DNA of 64,000 nucleotides from Marixanthomonas sp. SCSIO 43207 (GCF_019904255.1 NZ_CP063203.1:124001-188000); one strand, 5' to 3'; positions 10,017 through 18,629 are shown, counted from the stretch's first letter. The notes: a model not told the origin generated them from the sequence alone. A program made the numbers and translations.

Positions 10017-11132
10017 TTATAATTCGAGAATAACGCCTATACCAAATTGTTGTTTCCACTGCGTGATAGCCCCTTTTTCTATAGATTCACCCTCGTCATT
10101 TTCAACGGTCATTTTAATATCATTATCATAAATTAAATGTGAACCTAGATTTGCCAAAACAAAATCATTAACCTGAAAATTGAAGCCTAACTCCCAGTTT
10201 ACATCTATATTCCCAAAATCGTCTAAGTAGTCTGTATATAATGTGACCTTATTGGCCATTGTGATGTTTTTTACAATTTCGGCTTTATACTCATTGGTAA
10301 TTAAAATTCCCATTTGTGCAAGTAGATGGCTCCCTTCTTCGAGAATGTCTCCTTGTTCATTTACAACTGCTGGGGTTACACCAAAAGCACCTTTATTTGC
10401 AAGTTCCTGATCAAGTACAATGGTTGATTTTACTGTTAACGGCGATACATAAACTGAAAGGTTTTCATCGTTAGCCCCGTATTCTGTTCCCACACCAAGA
10501 AAGGCATATGCAGGAGACATTATAGTAGAAATTTTATTTGACGTATCTGGATATTCATATCCGTTTGAAAACTGCGTAGAAAATTGAAACTTGGCAGTGT
10601 AATAAATATTGGTGAGACTATCATTTCTGAAACCAAAGGAGCTTTTTAACTCTATATTATCTTCGGTTTTTTGCCATCCAAGTTCCCTTTGCTTATTAAC
10701 ACCATATTTTGCCAGCAATTCATTTTTCCATCGTGTATTTTTAGTTTTATAAGTTCTTTTTAAATCAACATTTATCAAACCTGAAACAGAACTCACACCA
10801 CCGGCATTCCAATTTACAAAAGCAACCTCATTAACGTTTATCCCAATTTTATTATAAGACCCCCACAAAGTAGGCTCTACAAAACCATACACACTTCTTC
10901 TTTTTGAGGGTTTTTGTTTTAAAGGAATTTTAAAAAATACAGGTTGTTGAAGACTCAAACTATTAACTGAAAATACCGGATCTCTAAATTTATCTTTACT
11001 AACCGGTGTTTTAAACATCACCGGATTTTCTGGGCGTAGACTATTTACCCTAAAAACTATTTCTCTATTGTCATCTTCTTGTGCTATTACCCAAACAGGG
11101 GCTAGTAACAATAAAATAAGTACATACTTCAT
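10017..11132 (-). CDS. DUF3078 outer-membrane beta-barrel protein
   Basis: 371 residues from the ATG at 11132; an upstream in-frame TTG is less likely because the signal peptide MKYVLILLLLAPVWVIAQ begins exactly here. After a linker with the repeated phrase RVNSLRPENPVMFKTP / SVNSLSLQQPVFFKIP, residues 90-371 are alternating beta strands (NEVAFVNWNAGGVSSVSGLINVDL, then ending GVILEL) typical of DUF3078. The family is widespread in Bacteroidota outer membranes; the function is unknown. The duplicated N-terminal phrase may be a periplasmic or partner-binding segment. Confidence 0.85.
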   Translation of the reverse strand: MKYVLILLLLAPVWVIAQEDDNREIVFRVNSLRPENPVMFKTPVSKDKFRDPVFSVNSLSLQQPVFFKIPLKQKPSKRRSVYGFVEPTLWGSYNKIGINVNEVAFVNWNAGGVSSVSGLINVDLKRTYKTKNTRWKNELLAKYGVNKQRELGWQKTEDNIELKSSFGFRNDSLTNIYYTAKFQFSTQFSNGYEYPDTSNKISTIMSPAYAFLGVGTEYGANDENLSVYVSPLTVKSTIVLDQELANKGAFGVTPAVVNEQGDILEEGSHLLAQMGILITNEYKAEIVKNITMANKVTLYTDYLDDFGNIDVNWELGFNFQVNDFVLANLGSHLIYDNDIKMTVENDEGESIEKGAITQWKQQFGIGVILEL

Positions 11133-11166
11133 TATCAAAAACTAAATTAATAGGGAGAAAAAATGT

Positions 11167-12348
11167 TTAGTTGTAAGTAAAACTACCCTTCGAACTGTTT
11201 ATTGTTAGTTTCTTTTCTTCTGAAGCTTCTACTCTTCCAATTACCTGAGCATCAACATTAAAAGATTTTGAAATTTCAATAATTTCTGAAGCAAATTGTT
11301 CAGGGATATAAAGCTCCATACGGTGACCCATATTAAAAACTTGATACATTTCTTTCCAATCTGTTTTACTTTCCTCTTGAATTAACTGAAACAAAGGAGG
11401 GATATCAAACAAAGAGTCTTTTATTATGTGAAGCTTATCAATAAAGTGTAATATCTTGGTTTGGGCACCACCACTGCAATGTACCATTCCGTGAATTTCC
11501 TTATTACTGAATTTTGAAAGAATTTTCTTTAGTATTGGCGCATAGGTTCTCGTTGGTGACAATACTAATTTACCAGCATCTAGAGGCGTATTGGCAATTG
11601 TATCTGTCAATTTTCTTGAACCTGAATACACCAAATCATTAGGCACTGAAGGGTCAAAGCTTTCAGGGTATTTTTCAGCGAGGTATTTTTCAAAAACATC
11701 GTGTCTGGCAGAAGTTAGCCCATTACTTCCCATTCCTCCATTATATTCAGATTCATAGCTAGCTTGACCAAAAGAAGCCAAACCAACAATAACATCTCCG
11801 GCTTGAATATTTGCGTTATCAATAACATCGCTTCGCTTCATTCTAGCTGTAACGGTAGAATCAACAATAATGGTACGTACTAAGTCACCTACATCGGCAG
11901 TTTCGCCTCCAGTAGAATGTATAGATACGCCGTTTTCAGAAAGACTTGAAATAAGCTCCTCGGTTCCATTAATTATTGCTGAAATAACTTCACCAGGGAT
12001 AGCATTTTTATTTCTACCAATTGTTGAAGACAACATAATGTTATCTGTTGCACCCACACACAACAAGTCGTCAATATTCATAATAAGAGCGTCTTGCGCA
12101 ATACCTTTCCATACAGAAAGATCTCCTGTTTCTTTCCAATACATATAAGCCAAGGACGATTTTGTTCCGGCTCCATCTGCGTGCATCACGAGACAATAAT
12201 CTTTATCACCGGTAAGGTAATCTGGTACAATTTTACAAAAAGCGTTGGGAAACAACCCTTTATCTATGTTTTTAATTGCGTTATGCACATCTTCTTTGGA
12301 AGCAGAAACACCTCGCTTTGCATATCGTTTTGAAATTTCCTGACTCAT
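11167..12348 (-). CDS. purM: phosphoribosylformylglycinamidine cyclo-ligase (AIR synthetase)
   Basis: 393 residues, matching the longer Bacteroidota form. It closes the imidazole ring in purine synthesis (FGAM to AIR, using ATP). The N-terminal KRYAKRGVSASKEDVHNAIK, the ATP-binding HADGAGTKS, DDLLCVGA and the VHCSGGAQTK segment are the family landmarks. No other pur gene is adjacent. A TATTTTTG promoter element lies about 20 bases upstream, tucked against the terminator of the curli operon. Confidence 0.94.
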   Translation of the reverse strand: MSQEISKRYAKRGVSASKEDVHNAIKNIDKGLFPNAFCKIVPDYLTGDKDYCLVMHADGAGTKSSLAYMYWKETGDLSVWKGIAQDALIMNIDDLLCVGATDNIMLSSTIGRNKNAIPGEVISAIINGTEELISSLSENGVSIHSTGGETADVGDLVRTIIVDSTVTARMKRSDVIDNANIQAGDVIVGLASFGQASYESEYNGGMGSNGLTSARHDVFEKYLAEKYPESFDPSVPNDLVYSGSRKLTDTIANTPLDAGKLVLSPTRTYAPILKKILSKFSNKEIHGMVHCSGGAQTKILHFIDKLHIIKDSLFDIPPLFQLIQEESKTDWKEMYQVFNMGHRMELYIPEQFASEIIEISKSFNVDAQVIGRVEASEEKKLTINSSKGSFTYN

Positions 12349-12367
12349 AGCACTCTATTTTTCACTA

Positions 12368-12375
12368 CAAAAATA
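12368..12375 (-). promoter_or_regulatory. predicted -7 element of purM
   Basis: Leftward TATTTTTG, exact to TAnnTTTG, ends 19 bases before the start codon. No TTG at the expected -33 distance. Confidence 0.4.
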
Positions 12376-12382
12376 GGCAATA

Positions 12383-12412
12383 AAAAACGTCCCGGAAATT
12401 CAGGACGTTTTT
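12383..12412 (-). terminator. terminator of the curli operon
   Basis: Stem AAAAACGTCC / GGACGTTTTT with a 10-base loop. In the leftward direction the stem is followed by a T-run. It closes the transcript that ends with the gene at 12436. Confidence 0.85.
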
Positions 12413-12435
12413 TTTCATATGGTTAGTTATATATA

Positions 12436-13938
12436 TTACTCCCAATCTGGCATAAAGGCATTTTCATAAAGCAACTCCCTTTCTACATTATTGTCGTCTT
12501 GATCAACTTGAACCTTGTAGACGTCGCGTTGTGAAATACCATCGTTTGAGGTGTTTGTAAAAATCACTTCAGCTTCGTTGGGTGAGAAAATAGGTTCAAG
12601 ATCATTTGTACCATTTTCCTTTTGGTCTGATATATCAGTTGTAGTTTCATCTACCATATCATAAACAAACATTCTAGAGTCTAGTCTTCTGTAATCTGCA
12701 CTTTCAAAACCGGAAACATCATAAGAATATAGCACCAATTGATTTGTAACTGACAGGTTGAGACCACTTGCTGCTCCGTCAACACCTGATAAAATGTTGT
12801 TTAATACATTACCATCAAAGTCTATTGTGAAAATTGATATGTCATACCCATTAATATTATTAGTTTTTAAGGCTATAATATCACTATTTTCACTTACATC
12901 TACTTCAGAAATCAATGAACCGTCAGTTGTTTGATAGACTTCTTCCAGCCCTTGTCCATTTGAATTAATTCTATATAATTTATCAAATCTTGGGAAGTAA
13001 ATCATATCACTGGTAGGTGGCCATGCAATATTGATTTCGCCTAAGTCAAAGCCTTTTGGCTGTACTTGACTTGTTACTTTTTGCTTATCTGTACCGTCTC
13101 TTGCCATTGTATATATATCAACATCTGAGCCATTGGTTTGCAGATATGCAATTCTGTTTGCTGCTACGTTTCTTCTTGGACGGTAACTGTTTTTACTTTT
13201 TGATGTTAACTGGAATTCATTTCCGTCTTCATCTGAAGAGAAAATAACATTGTTTCCGTCTATATTTCTTACAAATAAGAATCTGTTATCTACCGGTGCA
13301 TTAATTACACTAAATGTACGAACCGGACTTATTACAGGGTCGTTAATACCATCTGTAACTGTAACTTGCCAAAAATATTTAGCTCCTAGTGTTAATGGTG
13401 AGTAAACAAAGGTTGTATCTGTAATATTTTCAAAAGTTAAAACTTCTTCATTTATATCATTACGAAGCTCAATAGAGTAAGTTAATGGATCATCATCTGG
13501 ATCACTAGAATCCCAAGCAAAATCTGCTTCTATACTTTGTAGCACTTCATTATCACCTGGAGATAGTAAAACCGGCGTTGTAGGTGGCAAATTATCTGCA
13601 GTTGATACTTCTAATTCAAAAATAACGTTTACTGGATCGCTTGAAACTACATTTGCAGGCTCAAAACCTCCCAGAAACCCTTCTTTTCTAGCTTCTACTG
13701 AATATTCTCCAACCGGCACGTTATCCAATTCAAACTTTCCATTTTCATCTGTAAAAACAGTTGTTGTAAGAGGTTGTGATGAAATTCTAGCATTCTCAAT
13801 AGGTTCATTGGTGCCTACTTCTACTACTGTTCCTGTAATAGAGCCTGTTTGACTTTCGCCTATTTTATCTTCGCTACATGAAAGTATGAACAAAAATAAA
13901 ATTCCAATTATTGTTATGTTTATATAGTTAGCTTTCAT
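12436..13938 (-). CDS. lipoprotein with CarboxypepD-like, Fn3-like and PD40 propeller domains in the curli operon
   Basis: 500 residues. Lipobox LFILSCSE at about residue 21. Residues 33-110 are a carboxypeptidase regulatory-like domain (GSITGTVVEVGTNEPIENARI...GKFELDNVPVGEYSVEARKEGF). Residues 115-210 are a fibronectin III-like domain (PPTTPVLLSPGD...FAWDSSDPDDDPLTYSIEL). Residues 215-500 contain TolB/PD40-type blades (ANRIAYLQTNGSDVDIYTMARDG, SPNEAEVIFTNTSNDG). It starts 6 bases after csgG, so it is co-transcribed with the curli secretion genes. It is not one of the classical Csg proteins; an outer-leaflet partner of the secretion pore or fibre is my inference. Confidence 0.8.
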   Translation of the reverse strand: MKANYINITIIGILFLFILSCSEDKIGESQTGSITGTVVEVGTNEPIENARISSQPLTTTVFTDENGKFELDNVPVGEYSVEARKEGFLGGFEPANVVSSDPVNVIFELEVSTADNLPPTTPVLLSPGDNEVLQSIEADFAWDSSDPDDDPLTYSIELRNDINEEVLTFENITDTTFVYSPLTLGAKYFWQVTVTDGINDPVISPVRTFSVINAPVDNRFLFVRNIDGNNVIFSSDEDGNEFQLTSKSKNSYRPRRNVAANRIAYLQTNGSDVDIYTMARDGTDKQKVTSQVQPKGFDLGEINIAWPPTSDMIYFPRFDKLYRINSNGQGLEEVYQTTDGSLISEVDVSENSDIIALKTNNINGYDISIFTIDFDGNVLNNILSGVDGAASGLNLSVTNQLVLYSYDVSGFESADYRRLDSRMFVYDMVDETTTDISDQKENGTNDLEPIFSPNEAEVIFTNTSNDGISQRDVYKVQVDQDDNNVERELLYENAFMPDWE

Positions 13939-13944
13939 AGCAAA

Positions 13945-15357
13945 TTATTTATTGTCGGTTGGTTCGTTGTTCTTTTTTCCAAATCCAAAATTATAGCTTA
14001 AACCAAATCCAAAGTTATAATAATAGTCATCTCGTGTACCTTGAAATTCGTTATCTATTTTATCTGAAAAAACCTTATTAAAATCTCCATTCAATTCTAA
14101 AGAAAGTCGATCAGATAATTGATATTGCATTCCCAATCCGGCTTTCACTTTAAAAAACCCATCTAGTACTTGAAGAAACTTTGAAGGTGAGTCATCAACA
14201 AAATTCATAAATCCAGGTCCTCCATAAATAACAGGTGACAACCTATCGTGTGGAAGTACCCGAAGCTTAAAATCTAAGTTTTGAGATAGCCACCAATATC
14301 GATTTTGCGGTGTGGAATACAATCTAAAGAGTTGAATATCATATCCTGCTCCAAACATGGGAGTAAAATTATACGTATAGCCGGCTTCTACTTTAAAGTC
14401 GGGTTCGGCGGTAGAGTAATCACCATCAATATAAGCAGTACCTAAAGCTAAGTTGATACTATGCTCATTATTTCGCTCTTTATAAGCTCGTTCATACAAA
14501 CCGGTAGATTCTTCTATTTCTTTTTCTGAAAGATAATTTTCTACAAGTTCTTTGTTTTTTTCTGCTCCTTCTTTGGTAGACCAGAGCTTTTCTTGCACCC
14601 CTTCAATAATTAACATTTCTACAGCTTTTTCAACAGCCGATTGTACCGCAATTTGAGTGGGTTCATTTTTGGTAAATCCTGTTTCAGCTTCAAGTAAACG
14701 CTTAAAATTTACATATCTAAAAAGACCTACATCTACAGCTTGTGATAATATTGTTTTTGACACATACACTGTTTTTAATATTTCTCCTGAACTTGTTGAA
14801 ATAGCTCGAAGGTATACTGTAATTCTATCTTGTCTGTATTGAGTAGAACCACCAACACCAAAGTATCTGGCTCCTGCCCCACCTGTAAGTAGGTTTGTGT
14901 CATATGAAACTACTCCTCCTTCTAATAATATCCCTGCGAATAAAAGTGGGTTTAAACGTTTTGGAGCTTCTTTATTAGGGTCTGAATATTGTTGCCGAGT
15001 CGTTTCAATTATATTACGCTCGTTTAATAAGTTACTTAAGTTTTCTCGTTCAATGGGTCTAAACCACTTTGAGTCTTCCAAAGCTTTGATGAGTATGGTA
15101 GTTGCACCTTGTGTAATAGCTGTACTAAAGGTACTTCCTGCTTCAATAGATTTGTATTGACCTGTTTGATCTTTAAAGTTATAGACACCTACTATAATAG
15201 GTTCGGCGGGTTCTGGGAGGGATGCTAATCGTTTGGTTTGATTACTTATTTCACCAATACGAGCTTTTTGTGGACCTACCGGTTGGTTAAAATAACCTCC
15301 ACATCCTGTAAGAATAAATGCAAAGGCAATTAAAATTAATTTAGTAAAATTTATCAT
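13945..15357 (-). CDS. csgG: curli secretion pore CsgG with extra C-terminal barrel-like domain
   Basis: 470 residues. Lipobox AFILTGCGG, then the CsgG core (about 45-265): PIIVGVYNFKDQTGQYK, GATTILIKALEDSKWFRPIERENLSNLLNER, LLFAGILLEGGVVSYDTN, ITVYLRAISTSSGEILKTVYVSKTI. CsgG forms the nonameric outer-membrane channel that exports curli subunits. Escherichia CsgG is 277 residues; here about 180 further residues follow a short helical linker and alternate as beta strands (INLALGTAYIDGDY...FKVEAGYTYNF...YYYNFGFGLSYNFGFG), like an eight-strand OmpA-type barrel. It lies 5 bases downstream of csgF. Confidence 0.92.
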   Translation of the reverse strand: MINFTKLILIAFAFILTGCGGYFNQPVGPQKARIGEISNQTKRLASLPEPAEPIIVGVYNFKDQTGQYKSIEAGSTFSTAITQGATTILIKALEDSKWFRPIERENLSNLLNERNIIETTRQQYSDPNKEAPKRLNPLLFAGILLEGGVVSYDTNLLTGGAGARYFGVGGSTQYRQDRITVYLRAISTSSGEILKTVYVSKTILSQAVDVGLFRYVNFKRLLEAETGFTKNEPTQIAVQSAVEKAVEMLIIEGVQEKLWSTKEGAEKNKELVENYLSEKEIEESTGLYERAYKERNNEHSINLALGTAYIDGDYSTAEPDFKVEAGYTYNFTPMFGAGYDIQLFRLYSTPQNRYWWLSQNLDFKLRVLPHDRLSPVIYGGPGFMNFVDDSPSKFLQVLDGFFKVKAGLGMQYQLSDRLSLELNGDFNKVFSDKIDNEFQGTRDDYYYNFGFGLSYNFGFGKKNNEPTDNK

Positions 15358-15362
15358 AAGGT

Positions 15363-15761
15363 TTAATTTGGCACTACAATTTGAGTTTGGTCTCCATTAC
15401 TCGTGTCTAAAATATTTATCACCAAACCATCAGATGATTCATACACTTCTAGTTCTAGTGTACCAAAATTTGAGGTTCCTGGTGTTAAAACATCATCTCC
15501 AAATTGCTCTATAAGTAATTGACTTGAAATTTGATCTAATAGTTGTCTATTTAAACTTTCTTGAAACGCATCTAGTTCAGATTGATCATCTTCTCGTAAA
15601 GCAGGGTCTTGAAACGTATTTTGAGAATCAGCAGAACTCAACAACATTTGATAGTTAAAAGGATCTCCACCAAAATTGGGGTTTACAGGCTTATACACAA
15701 GTTGCTGACTAAAACATGTTGCCGTTATTAAAAAGACAATTATTGATATAAAAGTTTTCAT
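15363..15761 (-). CDS. csgF: curli assembly protein CsgF
   Basis: 132 residues from the ATG at 15761, chosen because the signal peptide MKTFISIIVFLITATCFSQ starts there; a longer reading frame upstream overlaps csgE and looks wrong. The mature start QQLVYKPVNPNFGGDPFNYQMLLSSA is the CsgF hallmark that inserts into the CsgG pore in Escherichia. The C-terminal part carries strands LELEVYESSDGLVINI. CsgF couples secretion to nucleation at the surface. It sits 10 bases after csgE. Confidence 0.92.
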   Translation of the reverse strand: MKTFISIIVFLITATCFSQQLVYKPVNPNFGGDPFNYQMLLSSADSQNTFQDPALREDDQSELDAFQESLNRQLLDQISSQLLIEQFGDDVLTPGTSNFGTLELEVYESSDGLVINILDTSNGDQTQIVVPN

Positions 15762-15771
15762 TTTCAGAATA

Positions 15772-16572
15772 TTAATATCGTTTAACAATTTCTTTATCAT
15801 TACGTAAGTTAATAAAATATCTATTAACTACGTTTATGGCTTGATCTGCCATAGCTTTCAAATAATCTGCTCTAGGGCTCAAAAAGAATTCTAGAACTAC
15901 TTCATCACCAACTTTTACTTCTATTTTTGTATTAATCCCTAACGCAAGTACTTCACTTACCGTCACTATTTTTTCACCATTAATTTTATAATAGTTGTAG
16001 CGAGTTGAAAACATTCTGAAAAAGTCGCGCCCGGGTTTTGTTTTTGTTTCTTCAACAATGATCCCTTTGAGTTTTATTCCGTAACTTGATCTATATACAT
16101 CTCCATCTGGATTTTCAGATGCAGTTTCATTATTTGGCTGTTCTTCAACTTCTTCCTCTATAACTATTTTTTTGTCTGGTTCTTTATCGTTAAACACAAT
16201 TCTATGTTTACCGATTAAGTTATTTTTTATATCATAAATGAGTAGTAAAATAATTACTTCGTCATTTGACTTGGCATTGATCGTAGTTTGAGAAAGATCT
16301 TTTTTTTCACCTGCTTTTAATACAAACCTACCAGATTGTTTGTTGTTTGATTTATTGGTTGCACTATTTCTAAATACTGAAAGCTCATAGCGTAAGCTTT
16401 GATCTATACTAGTTTTATTTTGTGCTGTACCAGTTATTTCAATAAACTCAGTATTGGTCACTACTTCAATTTTAGCCTCTACGTCTTTATTGTAATATTG
16501 CGAGAAGGCTTCAATTGAAAATAGTACCATAAGCAAAAAAACTAAGCTTGTGGGCCTATTGAAAAACATCAT
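15772..16572 (-). CDS. csgE: CsgE with an N-terminal CsgH/CsgC-like domain
   Basis: 266 residues from the ATG at 16572, which overlaps the csgB-like stop by one base (TGATG). Signal peptide to about residue 24 (..FSIEAFSQ). Residues about 28-132 read like the Ig-fold curli inhibitor CsgH/CsgC: FIEITGTAQNK, LRYELSVFRNS, KQSGRFVLKAGEKKDLSQTT, VIILLLIYDIKNNLIGKHRI. After an acidic linker, residues about 160-266 are CsgE (GIKLKGIIVEETKTKPGRDF, YYKINGEKIVTVSEV, VGDEVVLEFFLSPRADYLKA). CsgE caps and gates the CsgG pore. Escherichia CsgE is about half this length. The CsgE call is firm; the inhibitor domain is inference from strand pattern and motif. Confidence 0.88.
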   Translation of the reverse strand: MMFFNRPTSLVFLLMVLFSIEAFSQYYNKDVEAKIEVVTNTEFIEITGTAQNKTSIDQSLRYELSVFRNSATNKSNNKQSGRFVLKAGEKKDLSQTTINAKSNDEVIILLLIYDIKNNLIGKHRIVFNDKEPDKKIVIEEEVEEQPNNETASENPDGDVYRSSYGIKLKGIIVEETKTKPGRDFFRMFSTRYNYYKINGEKIVTVSEVLALGINTKIEVKVGDEVVLEFFLSPRADYLKAMADQAINVVNRYFINLRNDKEIVKRY

Positions 16573-17096
16573 CAATTAAAATTACGTATGGTTACCGTTT
16601 GCCCATTACCTTTCATTGAAACTTTAAGTTTTTGTGAAAGAGAGTTTGATCCATACCATCGTAGGTTTTGTCCGTTTCCGGTTTGAATAATTTGACCTTC
16701 GTGAATATTGGATCTTTGTGGACTAAAATCTATAAAGCTGTGATTGTTTCCGTTTTGAACAACTGATTCTTTAATATTTTCTGAATTAATTTTCAGAAAA
16801 ATATCATTGTTGTTTCCATTTTGAAACAAGTTGATATCACTATTGGTTGATTTTGTATTGGTAACAATTCTATTGTAGTTACCTATTTGCTGGATAAAAA
16901 CATTATTAGTAGAAGCTACTGAACTCTTTGTAGCATTAATTTGTGTGTTTTGGGAAGTAAGATAATTGAGCTGTACAGCTCTGTTTTGAAGATTATCAAT
17001 AGCACTCTGGTTTTTCTTAGAGTAAGTTTGGGAGAACGTAGTAATACTAAAAAATGAAAACACCAATACAAGTAATATGTTATTTCTTATTTTCAT
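16572..17096 (-). CDS. csgB: CsgB-like minor curlin / nucleator
   Basis: 174 residues with signal peptide (NNILLVLVFSFFSITTFSQ). The mature part carries five degenerate curlin repeats centred on IQQIGNYNRI, LFQNGNNNDI, VVQNGNNHSF, IIQTGNGQNL and SMKGNGQTV, about 23 residues apart. The repeats are less regular and richer in charged residues than those of the main subunit upstream, and the protein ends in a basic RNFN. Both points fit a surface nucleator rather than a bulk subunit. It is translationally coupled to csgE. Assignment as the CsgB equivalent is by position and composition. Confidence 0.8.
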   Translation of the reverse strand: MKIRNNILLVLVFSFFSITTFSQTYSKKNQSAIDNLQNRAVQLNYLTSQNTQINATKSSVASTNNVFIQQIGNYNRIVTNTKSTNSDINLFQNGNNNDIFLKINSENIKESVVQNGNNHSFIDFSPQRSNIHEGQIIQTGNGQNLRWYGSNSLSQKLKVSMKGNGQTVTIRNFN

Positions 17097-17179
17097 TTCT
17101 ATATCATTTTAAATTTATTAATTCTGTACCTATATAAAGATACACTTTTTTGCTTTAACTTCTTAAGAATTAAGTAAGA

Positions 17180-17199
17180 GGGCATTTTTTAAAATGCCC
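17180..17199 (-). terminator. stem-loop between main curlin and csgB-like gene
   Basis: Stem GGGCATTTT / AAAATGCCC with a 2-base loop, about 55 bases after the stop of the main subunit gene. It lacks a strong T-run, so it may attenuate or stabilise the message rather than stop it, giving more subunit than secretion-gene mRNA. Confidence 0.55.
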
Positions 17200-17251
17200 C
17201 CATACTTTAAACTTATTTCAAAGAGATACTTTTTATTAGTATCATACTTTA

Positions 17252-18268
17252 TTAGTTGCTCTGGATATCGATGTTTACGTTACCAACACCAACTTGGTTA
17301 ACAACGTTGTTATGTCCAAGACCAGTTTGGATAACTAAGTTTTGGTTTAAAGCACCAACTTGGTTAACAAGAGATGTGTTAAACGCTCCTATCTGGAATA
17401 CAGCACTGTTGTTTGCGATACCTAATTGGTTAACTGCAGAACCGTTTCCAAGACCTAATTGACCTACGTAAGAGTTGTTTCCAAGACCGATTTGGTTAAC
17501 AGAAGATCCGTTTCCAAGACCTACTTGATCAACATCAGAGTTGTTTCCAATTCCAAATTGGTTAACAGAAGATCCGTTAAAAGCACCAGCTTGAGTTACA
17601 GTAGATGTGTTTCCAAGACCTATTTGAACAACGCTAGAACCGTTTCCAAGACCATCTTGATCAACATCAGAATCGTTGAATGCACCTGCTTGAGCAACAG
17701 TAGATACATTACCTAAACCGTTTTGGTCAACATCAGACTCGTTAGCGATACCTAACTGTCCTACAGTAGAAGAGTTAAAAGCACCTGTTTGATCAACATC
17801 AGAATCATTTGCGATACCTATTTGAGTAACAGTAGAGCTGTTAGCAATTCCTAACTGGTCAACATCTGAAGCATTGAAAGCTCCGTACTGTCCTACAGTT
17901 GAAGAGTTAGCAATACCTAATTGAGTTACTGAAGATCCGTTTAATAAACCTATTTGGTCTACATCAGAGCTGTTAAATGCTCCTAATTGGAATACAGAAG
18001 ATCCATTAGCAATACCAGCTTGAGTTACTTCTGAGTCGTTTGCTAAACCTATTTGATCTGTATCAGATCCGTTGAATGCTCCGTCTTGCTCAACATCTGA
18101 TGAGTTTGCAATTCCGAATTGATCAACCGTGTTAAGGTTTAATAAACCATCTTGGTTCTCAATTGAATAGTTGAATAAACCTGTTTGGTTTACAAAGTTC
18201 TGATTAAACTGAGCGAAAGCTGCAGTTCCTAACATTAGCGCAATTGCGCAAAAAAACACTTTTTTCAT
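17252..18268 (-). CDS. csgA: main curlin subunit, CsgA-like, with 28 eleven-residue repeats
   Basis: 338 residues: a 19-residue signal peptide (..TAAFAQ), FNQNFVN, then 28 consecutive 11-residue units of pattern QxGhxNxSxVx, ending QSN. Representative units are QLGIANSSTVT, QAGAFNDSDVD and QIGLGNNSYVG. In curli the repeat is two such arcs, giving about 14 stacked hairpins. The protein has almost no aromatic residues after the signal and is rich in N, S, G, Q and D; many units end DVD. It is secreted through CsgG and polymerises into amyloid outside the cell. Escherichia CsgA has five repeats of about 22 residues, so this subunit is nearly three times longer. First gene of the operon. Confidence 0.93.
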   Translation of the reverse strand: MKKVFFCAIALMLGTAAFAQFNQNFVNQTGLFNYSIENQDGLLNLNTVDQFGIANSSDVEQDGAFNGSDTDQIGLANDSEVTQAGIANGSSVFQLGAFNSSDVDQIGLLNGSSVTQLGIANSSTVGQYGAFNASDVDQLGIANSSTVTQIGIANDSDVDQTGAFNSSTVGQLGIANESDVDQNGLGNVSTVAQAGAFNDSDVDQDGLGNGSSVVQIGLGNTSTVTQAGAFNGSSVNQFGIGNNSDVDQVGLGNGSSVNQIGLGNNSYVGQLGLGNGSAVNQLGIANNSAVFQIGAFNTSLVNQVGALNQNLVIQTGLGHNNVVNQVGVGNVNIDIQSN

Positions 18269-18598
18269 AATTTAAAAATTTAGTTACTAATTGATTTATA
18301 TTGGTTTAAAATTCTACATTATAATATGACACCTTGAATTTTACAGATGAATACACTACTATATATTCATACCTATATTATTGCTCTACTACACAATAAT
18401 TATAATAACAAAATGTCTTAGCGATTAAGGGACTTAGTGAGGAGTTATATTTCAATATTAATCCCGATTGAAATACACTTCAAATTTGAGAAAAAAAACA
18501 CAATTATAAATAAGTGTTAACACGTAGGTGTTTCAAATTCTTACAAAATGTAGGAATTTTCTTATTAATTAAATTAACACGAAAGGACGTACATATAA
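18269..18598. promoter_or_regulatory. AT-rich upstream region of the curli operon
   Basis: 330 bases with no gene. It must contain the leftward curli promoter, but I found no exact TTG/TAnnTTTG pair. The stretch from 18340 to 18480 is unusually A+T-rich, with several TATA steps, and could bind a regulator. Confidence 0.4.
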
Positions 18599-18599
18599 A

Positions 18600-18629
18600 A
18601 AAGTCGTTCAACTACCGTTAAACGACTTT
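18600..18629 (-). terminator. terminator of glutamine synthetase gene
   Basis: Stem AAAGTCGTT / AACGACTTT with a 12-base loop; leftward reading ends in a T-run. It lies 30 bases after the glutamine synthetase stop. Confidence 0.8.

Noticed and set aside
17256-17716. Rightward open frames across the main curlin gene
   Set aside because: They are antisense shadows created by the 33-base repeat period; the leftward frame has the signal peptide and curlin repeats.
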